Assembly: GCA_030068145.1 (NCBI GenBank) | Contig: JAPJBO010000112.1 | Location: 1 to 64,000, forward strand | DNA from: Diplonema papillatum | Lineage: Eukaryota; Euglenozoa; Diplonemea; Diplonemida; Diplonemidae | Reading direction: 5' to 3' | DNA length: 64,000 nt | In this document: piece by piece, positions 55,201 through 63,308 of the stretch | How the letters are laid out: the number at the start of each line of letters is the position of its first letter | Numbering within the stretch: the first letter of the stretch is position 1 | Translations under genes and position numbers: made by a program | The notes under the pieces: model-generated | The model's input: the letters and a program-made list of their open reading frames with translations, nothing else | What the model was told of the DNA's origin: nothing | The model's database searches: none

Positions 55201-57527
55201 ATTTCCGGTTGTTTTTCTGGGTTGACTTGGGTGATGAACGAAGAGGTGACCGGCGCAGTGCACATCCATTGCGCTGTCCTCATCCAGAGTCCATATCTGG
55301 GCCTAGGCCCAGCGGGTGGCCACAAAACTCTTGGCACGGGATGGGCTGAAACCTCGAGAAAGTGAAAAGGAAAACCCCGGGCAATGTGACTGGAACAGAT
55401 TAAAACTCGAGACAGGTACTGGGGGCCCGCTTCCAAACTTTTTCCGCCACATTTCCGCACGGCAGAAGTGGCAGCGTGGCACCTAGTGGTGATCAGGTGT
55501 AATGGGCCCAGCGGTGCTGAGCACCGAAGAAATTCCCGTGTAGTGTCGCGTGCCAGGTGTGGTAGAGTCTGCCGTGAACCACTGGTCGACCACTCGTTTT
55601 ACAGTGGCCGCCTTCGGGGACGCGCACGGCAGGATACCCACCTCTCGAGGGCACGGAGTTACCACCTGCACGACACTCCGAAACGCAAGTGCTGTGTCGC
55701 TGATGACGAAGACCGATGAATACTCTGTCCACTCCTTCCTCCATGCGAGCGCAAGAACAGCAGCCGATGTCAACACAAATACACTATTTTGGGTGGAAGC
55801 GCGAGAGTATCCCAACAGTACGTCGAACAGTACCTTCAGTGACAGAAAGAAATTGCGAAGTCCGAGGGAAAGGCTCGGGAAAAAAGTGTCCCGGTGTCAG
55901 ACACCGGGAAAACCCGGTGTGTCAAAAGTACGTGCGCTCGGCTACAGGCCGGCGCGGGGCGAGACCGGAGGCAGCTGTTCAAGTTCGGGAAGCAGTAAAG
56001 TTCGGGCGCAGCTAAGTTTGGGTGATGCAAATTTCTGGTGAACCAAAGTTCGGGCGAAGCAAAGTTCGGGCGCAACTGAGTTCGGGGCGAAGCAAAGTTC
56101 GGGCGAAGCTAAGTTCCAGTGAACCAAAGTTCGGGCGAAGCTAAGTTCTGGTGAAGCAAAGCAAAGTTCGGGTTCTGGTGATGCTGAGTTCGGCGTGTGG
56201 TAGCAAGTTTAGCCTGTGTTGGCAAGTTCAGCGTCAGTACCCGGGGGGAGACCCCCCCCGACTCCGTTTCCCGTGACCCAAATACCGCGAGATACTGAGA
56301 AACTCCGCAAAAAACGCAAATTTCGGGCTCATTGGACCCCGAAACGCAACAAACCTCGAAAACAATCTTTGACCGAAAAAGTGTGATGGGCGGGGTTCGA
56401 ACCCGGGCCTACTGGCCTGAAGGCCGACGCCCGCTCACTCTGCCACCCCTTTGCGTTTTGGCTTTTCACATTGCATGTTCATAGGACCTCCAGTCTCGAA
56501 ACACGTCGACAAACGGCCCCTTATTTACCGGTAAAAACAGACCGGTCCGGGCTACAAGGCAACCCCTGCTCAACTCGTCCGCTTTGAGATCGTCCTCGGA
56601 CGACGTATTCAAATAACACTAGCCTATGACAAATGCAAGCTTACCCCTGTGGTACCTGCATTTCAAGTTCACACTGCTCAACTTGTAGAACGTAGGGGGC
56701 CCAAGACTACACTCCACGAAGGAATGTACTTGGTGTCGGTCACAAACAGTCCCGGACATGGCTAGCCATAACCCAGAACGAAAGCGTGCACTAAATATAC
56801 AACCCGTAACCACATAGCCCTTTCTTGCTCTAAGAGAACCCATTCATGACGGTCACACGGAGACCCTAAAACCCCGGAATTTCAAGCGAACTTTAACTCT
56901 AAAAAATTGCTATTCTATCCTTCAAAAAAGAACTTTACACTCTAACAACCGCAGCGCGCCCTGGACACGTTCGTGGTTGAATCACGGGAGCGGGAGAAGA
57001 AAGCGTGGCAGTTTGAGCACGACGCGACAGCGGTGGAAGTGTTCAAAGACGGCGTGTCGGACCTGCTGGCGGCGGACAGCGGCCGGAAGCCGTTCGACGC
57101 GGGCGCCGTGACGCAGCGGACGGTTCCCGTCGAGGAGCTCCGGGGGGTCCACGAGGCCGCGCTGGCCAAGTGCAGCGGCGGCGGCCACTTCGTGTTCACC
57201 GTCTCCGTGAGAGGGACGAACGAGCAACTTTCCTTCCGCTTCTCCGGCAAGCTGTGCGTCGTCGACGCTTCGGGCGGCGCGATGGCCGACGTCAGCCAGG
57301 CCTTCGCCTCCCGGCGCCCCGCCGGGCCCAGCGGCAGCGATCTGCCTTTGTGCAAAGTTCTGCGCGACGTGCTCGCGCCGGGCAGTGCGGCGTCGCTGCT
57401 GTGCTGCGTTTCGCCTTGCAAGAAGGACGCCGCCGCCACCGTCGATGCGCTCGCGGCAGCGGCGGAGGTGGGCAAGGTCGAGTTCGGCAAACCGAAGAAG
57501 AACCTCACCAGGTACAGAGCAGATTGA
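40223..57527 (+). CDS. Kinesin-14-like protein with a degenerate C-terminal motor domain
   Basis: Eight exons join in frame to 697 residues: 40223-40702, 41244-41343, 44749-45002, 47375-47479, 47962-48117, 49186-49378, 54646-54878, 56955-57527. All introns are GT-AG. Residues ~1-150 are acidic and Ser-rich with Ala/Lys helices; ~160-400 are coiled coil; the motor begins at the kinesin-14 neck GAVRVYCRVRP (~401). The P-loop GAAGTGKSHT (486-495) is kept. Switch I (NxxSSRSH) is replaced by KCSGGGHFVF, and switch II (DLAGSE) by VDASGGA near 611. This layout is that of minus-end kinesin-14s or their non-motor partners. Nucleotide may bind, but hydrolysis and motility are doubtful. The motor is ~290 residues, shorter than usual. 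Exon calls rest on phase and homology. A possible small exon near 48756 (AMFRLSNDIQLPR) was left out because its phase does not fit. Confidence 0.8.
41355..41575 (+). mobile_element. Element B in kinesin intron 2
   Basis: Starts TACAAGCGCCTGCTTGGAAG 11 bases after the exon donor and ends AGCTACGCCGAGTATTTC. The middle section present in other copies (after AAAGTCCTGA) is deleted. Confidence 0.75.
42300..43290. mobile_element. ~990-bp element with GC-rich terminal inverted repeats
   Basis: The left end (ACCCATACATGTAACCCCCG) and right end (CCCGTGTTACATGTATGGCT) are inverted. Both ends carry dense CCCCCGT/ACGGGGG hairpin words, the left over ~180 bp and the right over ~130 bp. The interior has no recognisable gene. 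It lies in kinesin intron 2. Confidence 0.6.
43382..43875. repeat. 80-bp tandem repeat, about six copies
   Basis: GCTCTCGAGGGCCTTAGGGC recurs at 43441, 43521, 43601, 43681, 43761 and 43841. Unit differences are few (GTGATTTGGACG versus GTGAGTTGGAAG). It is in kinesin intron 2; 43876-44748 beyond it shows no other feature. Confidence 0.95.
45282..46239 (+). pseudogene. Mutator-like (MULE) transposase relic
   Basis: In kinesin intron 3. The first frame (to 45728) has a Pro-rich leader and then a MuDR-type N-terminal domain with spaced Cys and His (ACPFQC, HTCSA). A frameshift near 45715 leads to the second frame (to 46239), which holds the start of the MULE transposase core: RRAVDQNSIAGEDTYGLLRSYF, then PIVIVDAAHLKHTGGLLFCAVG with the first catalytic Asp. 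The sequence stops just after FFVDLGG, so the second Asp and the Glu of the DDE core are absent. It is truncated and inactive. No terminal inverted repeats were identified. Confidence 0.75.
46430..46800. repeat. ~29-bp tandem repeat, about 12 copies
   Basis: Unit GAAACATTGCTGGCCATATA then AGCAATTYT, lengths 27-31 bp. In kinesin intron 3 directly after the MULE relic. 46240-46430 holds looser TGACCCAAA words. Confidence 0.93.
46890..47036. repeat. 14-bp tandem repeat GGACCCAAATTTTG
   Basis: About ten near-perfect units. The same base word occurs loosely at 46260-46400, so the two arrays may have one origin. In kinesin intron 3. Confidence 0.95.
47540..47610 (+). repeat. Element E, diverged copy
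   Basis: TTGATGCTAGCATCA is kept at about 47550; the second half has decayed. In kinesin intron 4. A ~70-bp stretch (47720-47790) is duplicated in diverged form at 48660-48740 in intron 5. Confidence 0.55.
48219..48526 (+). other. Unassigned ORF in kinesin intron 5
   Basis: Follows CCACAG and reads MKDFVSRPQLSGFSVFDPRW, then GDVEESKEKVAPLVNHL for about 45 plausible residues before turning Arg-rich. It could be a transposase fragment (the FSVFDPRW word recalls hAT proteins) or a cassette exon. No firm family. Confidence 0.2.
49896..53260 (-). mobile_element. pogo-like transposon, 3365 bp (inner shell)
   Basis: Terminal inverted repeats of about 29 bp begin CCGTAAGCGGGTTTAATA at both ends with one mismatch between them. 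A TA duplication flanks the element (49894-49895 and 53261-53262), as in the Tc1/mariner/pogo superfamily. Each end also has a subterminal inverted repeat (TACGAAACGTG ... CACGTTTCGTA) spaced ~80 bp around GTTTCTTAATTAA. The gene inside is intact, so the element may be young. Confidence 0.9.
50119..53031 (-). CDS. pogo-family transposase fused to Ulp1-like protease-type domains
   Basis: 970 residues, no break. Residues ~45-200 hold helical DNA-binding regions, the second of CENP-B/pogo form (TEENKVLSIIRSARSSGG, then EWARAWMRRLGW). The DDE_1 catalytic core has D242 (NADHT), D354 (LILDRFSAQ) and D390 (GRLQPLDVGLNG), spaced 112 and 36. A Lys-rich linker (427-445) follows. The remaining ~500 residues are unusual for pogo: SVILYDSLG (D490) plus WRQQEAHACGWF (C527), then AHFASLV (H656), and at the C-terminus GWHWMLV (H871) with CQQDDWSCGYHSL (C929). 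These match the H-D-Q-C signature of Ulp1/C48 SUMO-protease-fold enzymes, but each unit lacks one residue at its usual place. Start ATG 53031 is 230 bp inside the transposon end. Role: DNA transposition; the protease-like part is of unknown use. Confidence 0.85.
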   Translation of the reverse strand: MHRFLRPRQPFTPCEADSTIFARSAQQVAGDAVAKEVAKELPTKKTTRATWNADEKERIAEIVAEKGVRDTVKWWNSPLQGHTKQLNQTMASRAFSEYKEAIQERVAKRKMGLHVEESESHFREVKRGRKCTLSPTEENKVLSIIRSARSSGGAVTAQTVSATARGMVKASDESERIHDATTLNKEWARAWMRRLGWSMRAATTAVATTTRPFLEARAEFVAEVQSARKLHDIPLERVVNADHTLLQLLPAPKKTYAPVGSKRVALTNLNDKRSITGLFAAFATGELLPPQLIYGGKTSRVLPPEAKRPDGWSFVANPNRWANEQTTKVWVNDVLLPAMNTRRGETEWGLLILDRFSAQHTQSIKELLVHNRIATVCIPAGWTGRLQPLDVGLNGVLKRSLRDEYSTWYSDSVLKLMKQANAKNAKNLMKNKKYKKDKKHKKATKDVESVNDGDAAEDIQRLQSVSVVPTPVLFREVAHSKTKHSVILYDSLGERSSMTVSLSEAAGAAGDLHFAPEWWRQQEAHACGWFAYQSIWLAASGKCVQEASDKPTHETAKQLLSKCTEADLAALSDTNVTRTRATIVELIAEFAKTPASSEFEEKHHLDVLVALVLNEVVLRLFGVKVRLHETCTFSAAEHLKSGCRQSSLVVLFDGAHFASLVTVSAEEHTSVVEGEMLKMMARLDLRAKSLRRRHLKWLKTALSKVKPESIRASFVVTGLSDANLLEEKVSDPTGDGADQGFVEDSPQATGCGDNVLAELLRNFNECLVLSECADCINDSDFADFDQELEELANDECVAVEVDAVHASLGAGEHEKKLDGNHLERLYSFFKDNSAFACAALPYDRLTLSSLTRARLMNTFVNTSVSGTRGWHWMLVTTDRSLRRCVVSCSLSDFCGSKIVSHLATVFSADTDSWFIETDARGCQQDDWSCGYHSLFAALQFTDCIPEPLVIPPTPVVFIHKCQNALQLLSS
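53880..54046 (-). rRNA. 28S rRNA fragment, antisense
   Basis: The reverse complement carries the conserved late 28S domain: GATTGTTCACCCACTAACAG, GTGAGCTGGGTTTAGACCGT and, further on, TTTTACCCCACTGA. The antisense strand includes GAAGAGCCGACATCGAAG. Upstream and downstream (53590-53880, 54047-54340) may be further diverged rRNA but I cannot place them. A relic in kinesin intron 6. Confidence 0.85.
54455..54632 (+). repeat. Repeat F next to a kinesin splice acceptor
   Basis: Matches 17285-17452 (CACAAGGTTTC, ACCCGAAACGAGC, CTCTACGGTCAACCGGAGAC, CTAATCCACAAATAA). It ends 13 bp before the CGCAG acceptor of kinesin exon 7. Confidence 0.7.
54965..55098 (+). mobile_element. Truncated element A in kinesin intron 7
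   Basis: Starts TTGTATAAACACCTTCTTTG and breaks off after AAGCGTTCAACAAAAACA. The flanks carry inverted AGTCAGACGGCCGTCTGACT-type words (54920-54950, 55108-55180) around the insertion. Confidence 0.7.
56010..56205. repeat. Inverse of the TTCGCCCGAACTTTGC minisatellite
   Basis: About ten units of AAGTTCGGGCGAAGC and variants, the reverse complement of the array at 31362-32460. Like that array it is close to the tRNA-like module (56370-56506), suggesting one composite repeat in opposite orientations. In kinesin intron 7. Confidence 0.85.
56370..56506 (-). repeat. tRNA-like SINE candidate, reverse orientation
   Basis: On the minus strand GGTGGCAGAGTGAGCGGGCG resembles an A box and GGGTTCGAACCCCGCCCA a B box, about 50 bp apart as in tRNA genes, but the acceptor arms do not pair well. 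The flank CGAGACTGGAGGTCCTATGA matches 31085-31361. tRNA-derived repeat favoured over a working tRNA. Confidence 0.5.
56843..56905 (+). repeat. Repeat F, partial copy
   Basis: GGTCACACGGAGACCCTAAA and TCAAGCGAACTTTAACTCTA match repeat F and the stretch at 20140-20200. It is 50 bp before the last kinesin exon. Confidence 0.55.
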
Positions 57528-57689
57528 GCCTGTGGGAGATGCAGTCGAGAGCAACGGGCACGCGAGGATGGGTTCCCTTCCACCGCATTGACCGAGCTTT
57601 CGACGAGCCTCCCCCGACGTCAGCCTTCAGTTTGCAGCGAGTTCACTGCTGTCGACGTTACAAGTGACTTCAGGGGACAGACGCCAGCC

Positions 57690-57945
57690 ATCCCGGTGCC
57701 AAGCCGGTTCTAGCAGCAGTGACCTGCCGTTGTGCAAAATTCTGCTTGACGTGCTTGTTGCTGGGGACTGCAATTTCGCTGCTGTGCTCCGTGTCACCTG
57801 GTAAATTTGTTGCATTAGTGTGATTGTCAGGCCCTCGACTTCCCTGAGCAACGCACTATGCACACTCCGTGTCTACGTCACCTGGTAAAAATGATGCGGC
57901 TTGCCCCCAAGAACCTCGCGAAGTGCAGAGCAGACTGAGCCTGTA
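57690..57945 (+). pseudogene. Decayed copies of the kinesin last exon, set 1
   Basis: 57695-57790 follows parent positions 57325-57425 (AGCAGTGACCTGCCGTTGTG, CTGCTTGACGTGCTTG, GCTGCTGTGCTCCGTGTCAC). 57885-57945 follows parent positions 57485-57540 (CAAGAACCTCGCGAAG, AGAGCAGACTGAGCCTGT). Many substitutions; frames broken. Confidence 0.7.
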
Positions 57946-58059
57946 GGGTGCGAAGAGCTCAATTCGCACGAAGAAAAGGCTTCAGCTTTCGACGTGGCCC
58001 TCTACCTTGGTAGTGTCAGCCTTGTTGACATCTGTCTTCAAATTTGCAGGCAGTGCCGT

Positions 58060-58175
58060 TGTTTGTATCCCGGTGCCAAGCTGGCGCTAGCAGCAGTGAT
58101 CTGCCTTGGTGCAAGGTTCTGCTCGGCGTGCTTGCGCCGGGGATAATGAAGCTTCTTCTGCGTCGCCTTCCGAGA
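58060..58175 (+). pseudogene. Decayed copy of the kinesin last exon, set 2
   Basis: AGCAGCAGTGATCTGCCTTG, GTGCAAGGTTCTGCTCGGCG and GTGCTTGCGCCGGG follow parent order at 57330-57390. The tail of the parent exon (AGAGCAGACTTGAGCCTGT) reappears at 60271, beyond the minisatellite, so that array probably expanded within this copy. Confidence 0.7.
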
Positions 58176-58332
58176 AAAAACCCTCACCCCACGTACAGGC
58201 CCGAGAAAACCTCATGCTGCTCTATCAGGAAATCGGAAAAACGGTCAAGGTTTAGGCTGGTCGAGTTTCGGGTCTTGTGTTTCCATACACCCCGGACTTC
58301 AGCAGCCATATATACTGAGTCAATGCGGGAGT

Positions 58333-60095
58333 GAAAAAGTGCGGGAGTGGCCACTCCCTCATTGCGGGGGTCCCACTCCTCATTGAGGGAGTCCCACTCC
58401 CGCATTGCGGGGGTCCCACTCCTCATCGAGGGAGTCCCACTCCCGCACTGGGGGTCCCACTCCCTCATTGAGGGAGTCCCACTCCCGCACTGGGGGTCCC
58501 ACTCCCGCATTGAGGGAGTCCCACTCCCGCACTGGGGGGGTCCCACTCCCTCATTGAGGGAGTCCCACTCCCGCACTGGGGGTCCCACTCCCTCATTGAG
58601 GGAGCCCCACTCCCGCACTGAGGGGGTCCCACTCCCGCATTGAGGGAGTCCCACTCCCGCACTGGGGGGTCCCTCATTGAGGGAGTCCCACTCCCGCACT
58701 GGGGGTCCCACTCCCTCATTGAGGGAGTCCCACTCCCGCACTGGGGGTCCCACTCCCGCATTGAGGGAGTCCCACTCCCGCACTGGGGGGGTCCCACTCC
58801 CTCATTGAGGGAGTCCCACTCCCGCACTGGGGGGTCCCACTCCCTCATTGAGGGAGCCCCACTCCCGCACTGGGGGGGTCCCACTCCCGCATTGAGGGAG
58901 TCCCACTCCCGCACTGGGGGGTCCCTCATTGAGGGAGTCCCACTCCCGCACTGGGGGTCCCACTCCCTCATTGAGGGAGTCCCACTCCCGCACTGGGGTC
59001 CCACTCCCGCACTGGGGGTCCCACTCCCTCATTGAGGGAGTCCCACTCCCGCACTGGGGGTCCCACTCCCGCATTGAGGGAGTCCCACTCCCGCACTGGG
59101 GGGGTCCCACTCCCTCATTGAGGGAGTCCCACTCCCGCACTGGGGGTCCCACTCCCTCATTGAGGGAGCCCCACTCCCGCACTGAGGGGGTCCCACTCCC
59201 GCATTGAGGGAGTCCCACTCCCGCACTGGGGGGTCCCTCATTGAGGGAGTCCCACTCCCGCACTGGGGGTCCCACTCCCTCATTGAGGGAGTCCCACTCC
59301 CGCACTGGGGGTCCCACTCCCTCATTGAGGGAGTCCCACTCCCGCACTGGGGGTCCCACTCCCGCATTGAGGGAGTCCCACTCCCGCACTGGGGGGGTCC
59401 CACTCCCTCATTGAGGGAGTCCCACTCCCGCACTGGGGGTCCCACTCCCTCATTGAGGGAGCCCCACTCCCGCACTGAGGGGGTCCCACTCCCGCATTGA
59501 GGGAGTCCCACTCCCGCACTGGGGGGTCCCTCATTGAGGGAGTCCCACTCCCGCACTGGGGGTCCCACTCCCTCATTGAGGGAGTCCCACTCCCGCACTG
59601 GGGGTCCCACTCCCGCATTGAGGGAGTCCCACTCCCGCACTGGGGGGGTCCCACTCCCTCATTGAGGGAGTCCCACTCCCGCACTAGGGGGGTCCCACTC
59701 CCTCATTGAGGGAGCCCCACTCCCGCACTGGGGGGGTCCCACTCCCGCATTGAGGGAGTCCCACTCCCGCACTGGGGGGTCCCTCATTGAGGGAGTCCCA
59801 CTCCCGCACTGGGGGTCCCACTCCCTCATTGAGGGAGTCCCACTCCCGCACTGGGGGTCCCACTCCCTCATTGAGGGAGTCCCACTCCCGCACTGGGGGT
59901 CCCACTCCCGCATTGAGGGAGTCCCACTCCCGCACTGGGGGTCCCACTCCCGCATTGAGGGAGTCCCACTCCCGCACTGGGGGTCCCACTCCCGCATTGA
60001 GGGAGTCCCACTCCCGCACTGGGGGTCCCACTCCCGCATTGAGGGAGTCCCACTCCCGCACTGAGGGTCCCACTCCCGCATTGAGGGAGTGAGGC
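58333..60095. repeat. ~42-bp minisatellite, about 40 copies
   Basis: The unit is built from GTCCCACTCCCGCATTGAGG and GAGTCCCACTCCCGCACTGG half-units. A larger pattern recurs at about 250-310 bp, marked by shortened units (GGGGGGTCCCTCATTGAGGG near 58664, 58916, 59226, 59519, 59774). Long open frames on both strands are repeat artefacts. Confidence 0.97.
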
Positions 60096-60254
60096 CGACC
60101 GCACAAACGACCGCAAAACCACTCCCGCAATCCGAAGTGGGAGTCCGGGGTGTATATTTTATGCGGCGGGAGGGCCCCCGTGAAACCCTGATGCTGAGCT
60201 CCCGTGATGCCAAGTTCCGATGATGCTAAGTTCGGCGTGCGGTGTACGCTGGAA

Positions 60255-60295
60255 CCCGAGGCCGAACGTTCAGAGCAGACTTGAGCCTGTAAGAG
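60255..60295 (+). pseudogene. Kinesin 3' tail relic beyond the minisatellite
   Basis: AGAGCAGACTTGAGCCTGTA resembles parent positions 57516-57540. Short, but it fits as the missing end of the copy starting at 58060. 60300-60720 shows nothing else recognisable. Confidence 0.45.
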
Positions 60296-60724
60296 AGCTC
60301 AGCCTGAAAAAAATCTGTCGAGCCTTTTTTCTTCCGTCTCGCAAGCCTAAGTAAGTCGTTGGATCGACCTGGATACATATAAGCATCCCCACGACGCTTT
60401 TCGACCGTTTCGGAAGGAAACGCCTCTCAAAAGAAAGAAAAACGCCTCTCCAAAAAGGGAGTAAAAAAAAAGGCAGGGTCCCTTCCATTTTTTGCCGCGG
60501 TGTAGGAAAGTGACTTCTGACCATCTCAAAAAAACTGTGCATAAGCGCAGCAAGGCCAGAAAAGCTTGTTCGACCGGTATACTTGGACTGTTCGGTCACA
60601 ATTTACGCCTTTCGAACAGCCATAAGTGCTTGACTACGTGTTGCAAGGTAAGAATCTGCGGTGTTCCGAAGCTTTTCAGATGAAAATCTTCGGATTCGAA
60701 GGCTTCTGGACAACAAGGGGCGCA

Positions 60725-60895
60725 GCATAGGATTGGTGCTACCAAGTAGTCAAGCAGTATGATTGGCGTTACCAAGTGGTCACAGAATAGGATGTTCGGT
60801 GTTCTGTAACAAAGGTCAAATAATAAGATTGGCGCTACCAAGTGGTCAAGCAGTATGATTGGCGTTACCAAGTGGTCACAGAATAGGATTGGCGT
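60725..60895 (+). repeat. ~22-bp imperfect repeats before the esterase start
   Basis: Alternating ATTGGCGTTACCAAGTGGTC and AAGCAGTATG / ACAGAATAGG words, about six units, with an internal ~115-bp duplication. The array ends 24 bp before the esterase ATG, so it lies in the 5' leader or promoter. Confidence 0.8.
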
Positions 60896-60918
60896 GTGGA
60901 GAGGGGGCGGGAAGAAAG

Positions 60919-63308
60919 ATGCTTTCCGCGATCGTCTCGATCGCGCTGGCGGGCGTCGCTGCGTCGCCGGAAACCGTGCGTCGGTTGCTGAACGTGGAAT
61001 CGAGCGGGTGCGGCCGGCGCCCGAAAGTTCCTGTCGGAGAGCTGACAATAAAAGACTTGCGGTACACTGACCCCGCAATAGGGCGCGAGATAACGCGGCA
61101 GTACCAAGTGTACTTGCCCACCGGGTACAACAAATCCGTCGCGTATCCGGTGCTCCTATCATACCACGGTTGGGGAGGCCAGTGGCTCACCTTCCGCCAC
61201 GGTTTTCACCAGCACGGGAACCCCGGCCGGTACATTACTGTGTACATGAGTGGGATGGGCGACTCTCCGAATAAACCTATACCATCGTGGAACGTCGGCA
61301 ACGCCGGGGACCTCGCCAGCTGCGTGCCGGAGGCTGAAGGCATCTGCTACGAAAGCTGTCTCCTCCTGAACACGTGCTCCAGGTGTGCCGGTGACATCAC
61401 TATTCGAGTCTAATACCCTTCCCCCGAAGCGCCTGAGCACTAAGATTTCCCCCCGAAATTTAAAACAGCAAAGCACGCAGGAACGTAATCCAGGGTAGAG
61501 CTACATTGTATAAGCACCTGCTTTGTAGGAAATACTTGAGGAGGCTGCCAGCTGCAAAAGATCAAAGGAGGTAAATGTGCTGTAGCCCACACGAAACACA
61601 GGTGAATCTGGGTTTAGTGGCGGGCGTAAGCGTTCAACAAAAAAGACCCATTTTGTAGTTGTATTGTTTCTCCCCCTCTAGCCTCCTTCGAAGTAAGCAC
61701 AAGGCAGCCCCTCGAGTATTTTACCCTGTGTGCTGTTGACTGTGTGTTCCAGTAGCCCTGCCAGGTCTTGGACTTCTGACAACAAAACTGGCAGTTCGCA
61801 CACTGAAGTTCACAAATTTAGCACGGAAAACACAATGTGTCAACGCATGCCTTGTAGCAGGTGAGACTGCTGTCTGTTGCTACTGCCTTCATGAAGTAAT
61901 CACGACTCCTGATCCGTGAACAGCTTAATGATGGGCCAGAACTGGGTCAAAATCCGAGCGGCACCGCCCAGCTGAGAAGCATCTTCGAAGCATCGGCGAC
62001 GTGACAGAAACTTTTGCGGCCAAGGGCCGACTTGTGCAAGCGCTGTATCATTTGTTGCAAGGCAACGTCACCGTCTAAGAGGTAGATGGCATCGTCCCGG
62101 AGAATGCAGCCGAGCAAAATGTTTTGGACTGGTCCTACCACCGCAGTGCTCTTGTTTTCCGGGTACAGGGGTTTGGTTAGTTTGAATTTCTCAAATTTAG
62201 CACAGGCTCCCCTATCCAAAACATTTGTTTTCTCAACCGCCTTTTTTAGTACTAACAATCTTGTGGGTTGCCCTTCAATGTATTGTGCAGGCTAAAAAGA
62301 CGTAGGCAGCGTGTTCTGGTGGTTGATCAGAATTTCTTACCTGAATACACACAGGGTAAATACAAGTGGGAAAACGATCAACCGGCACGCACAAACAAAT
62401 AAATAATCTTAGAAATGGCTGAGCTGCTCAAGTCGAAAGACGACTGCGTCCCGGCACGCACAAACAAAACGAAGCGCCTGTCTTTTTGCATTACTTTCGA
62501 GATCACCCACGAAGCCGAAAAAGTCTCACTCACGCGGCCAGAAGTAGTGTGGAGCAGTCATCAGTGCTGGACGTTCCTGACCTGTGGGTAGCAGGGTTCG
62601 GATCCCGCCGATCGGCGAGTCGATTCCTCCGCGATCCTTCTTTTCCGTGCCTGCGTAAAATCTTAGGGGGGGGGGGTTTTCGATCCTCGATCGCTATGGC
62701 TATGCGCGCGCCTTGCAAAGTCAATCTCTTCACTCGCCAGGTGCAACAGCTACACGTGCTTTGACGACATCGAGTACACGAAGAGAGTCCTCGCTGCGGT
62801 ATTTCAGTCGGCTTGCGTTGACGAGGCGTCCATTGTCGGGGTCGGCTCGTCTAACGGGGGCCAGTTTCTGTACAACGCCAGCGTCGAGTTGCCCGTGTTC
62901 GCTGGGCTGGTCCCAATGGTGGGTCTTCCATTCGAAGGCCCCCATCGCGTCGCCCCGCGTGCGCCGGGTCCTGGCCTTATCCACTGGCACGGGGATGCAG
63001 ACTTGATCATACCGGCCGACGGCGGCTTGTCCATTGAAGGCTGGCTATACGACTCGGTCTCTGCCGTCACGCGGCAGTGGGCAGAGGTCCTCGGATGCTC
63101 TGAGCAAACCGCTGTATACACTACGCCCTGGGACGGCGAGGACGACATGGTTTGCAAGGCATACGTGTGCCCTGAATCTGTGCAGAAGCCGGTTGTCTTC
63201 TGCATCCTCGCCGGAGGGCACAACGTTTTCCCTTCGTGGACCTACGATTTTGTTGCGTGGGCTGTCGACCGCTTGGTGCCGCCCCGGGCCGGCTCCGTTT
63301 TACTCTAG
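60919..63308 (+). CDS. Secreted PHB-depolymerase/feruloyl-esterase-type hydrolase
   Basis: Exons 60919-61382 and 62741-63308 (donor GTGTGC, acceptor CGCCAG) join in frame to 343 residues. A serine hydrolase of the alpha/beta fold that should cleave esters of polyhydroxyalkanoate or plant/algal wall phenolics outside the cell or in a vacuole. Visible marks: signal peptide MLSAIVSIALAGVAAS, LPTGY (67-70) and YHGWGG (82-87, oxyanion hole), nucleophile S192 in GSSNGG, catalytic D242 in HGDADLIIP and H315 in GGHNVFP. About ten Cys, including CSRCNSYTC at the exon junction, suggest disulfides. ATG 60919 is chosen because the signal peptide starts there. The 1358-bp intron contains element A and repeat D. 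The last 177 bp are repeated in tandem downstream. Substrate cannot be told from sequence. Confidence 0.9.
61505..61721 (+). mobile_element. Element A, best-preserved copy
   Basis: From GTATAAGCACCTGCTTTGTA to CCCCTCGAGTATTTT. It is used here as reference: termini inverted over about 20 bp and no ORF. In the esterase intron. 61722-62246 shows nothing recognisable. Confidence 0.85.
62247..62400 (+). repeat. Dispersed repeat D, copy 2
   Basis: Matches 660-815 (GGGTTGCCCTTCAATGTATT, GGTGGTTGATCAGAATTTC, ACACAGGGTAAATACAAGTG). In the esterase intron. Confidence 0.65.

Noticed and set aside
56390..56460. Functional tRNA gene on the minus strand
   Set aside because: A- and B-box words are present but the acceptor ends do not pair; it is part of the same repeat family.
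58333..60213. Several open frames of 90-200 codons on both strands
   Set aside because: They follow the minisatellite unit exactly and exist on both strands at once, which a real gene would not show.
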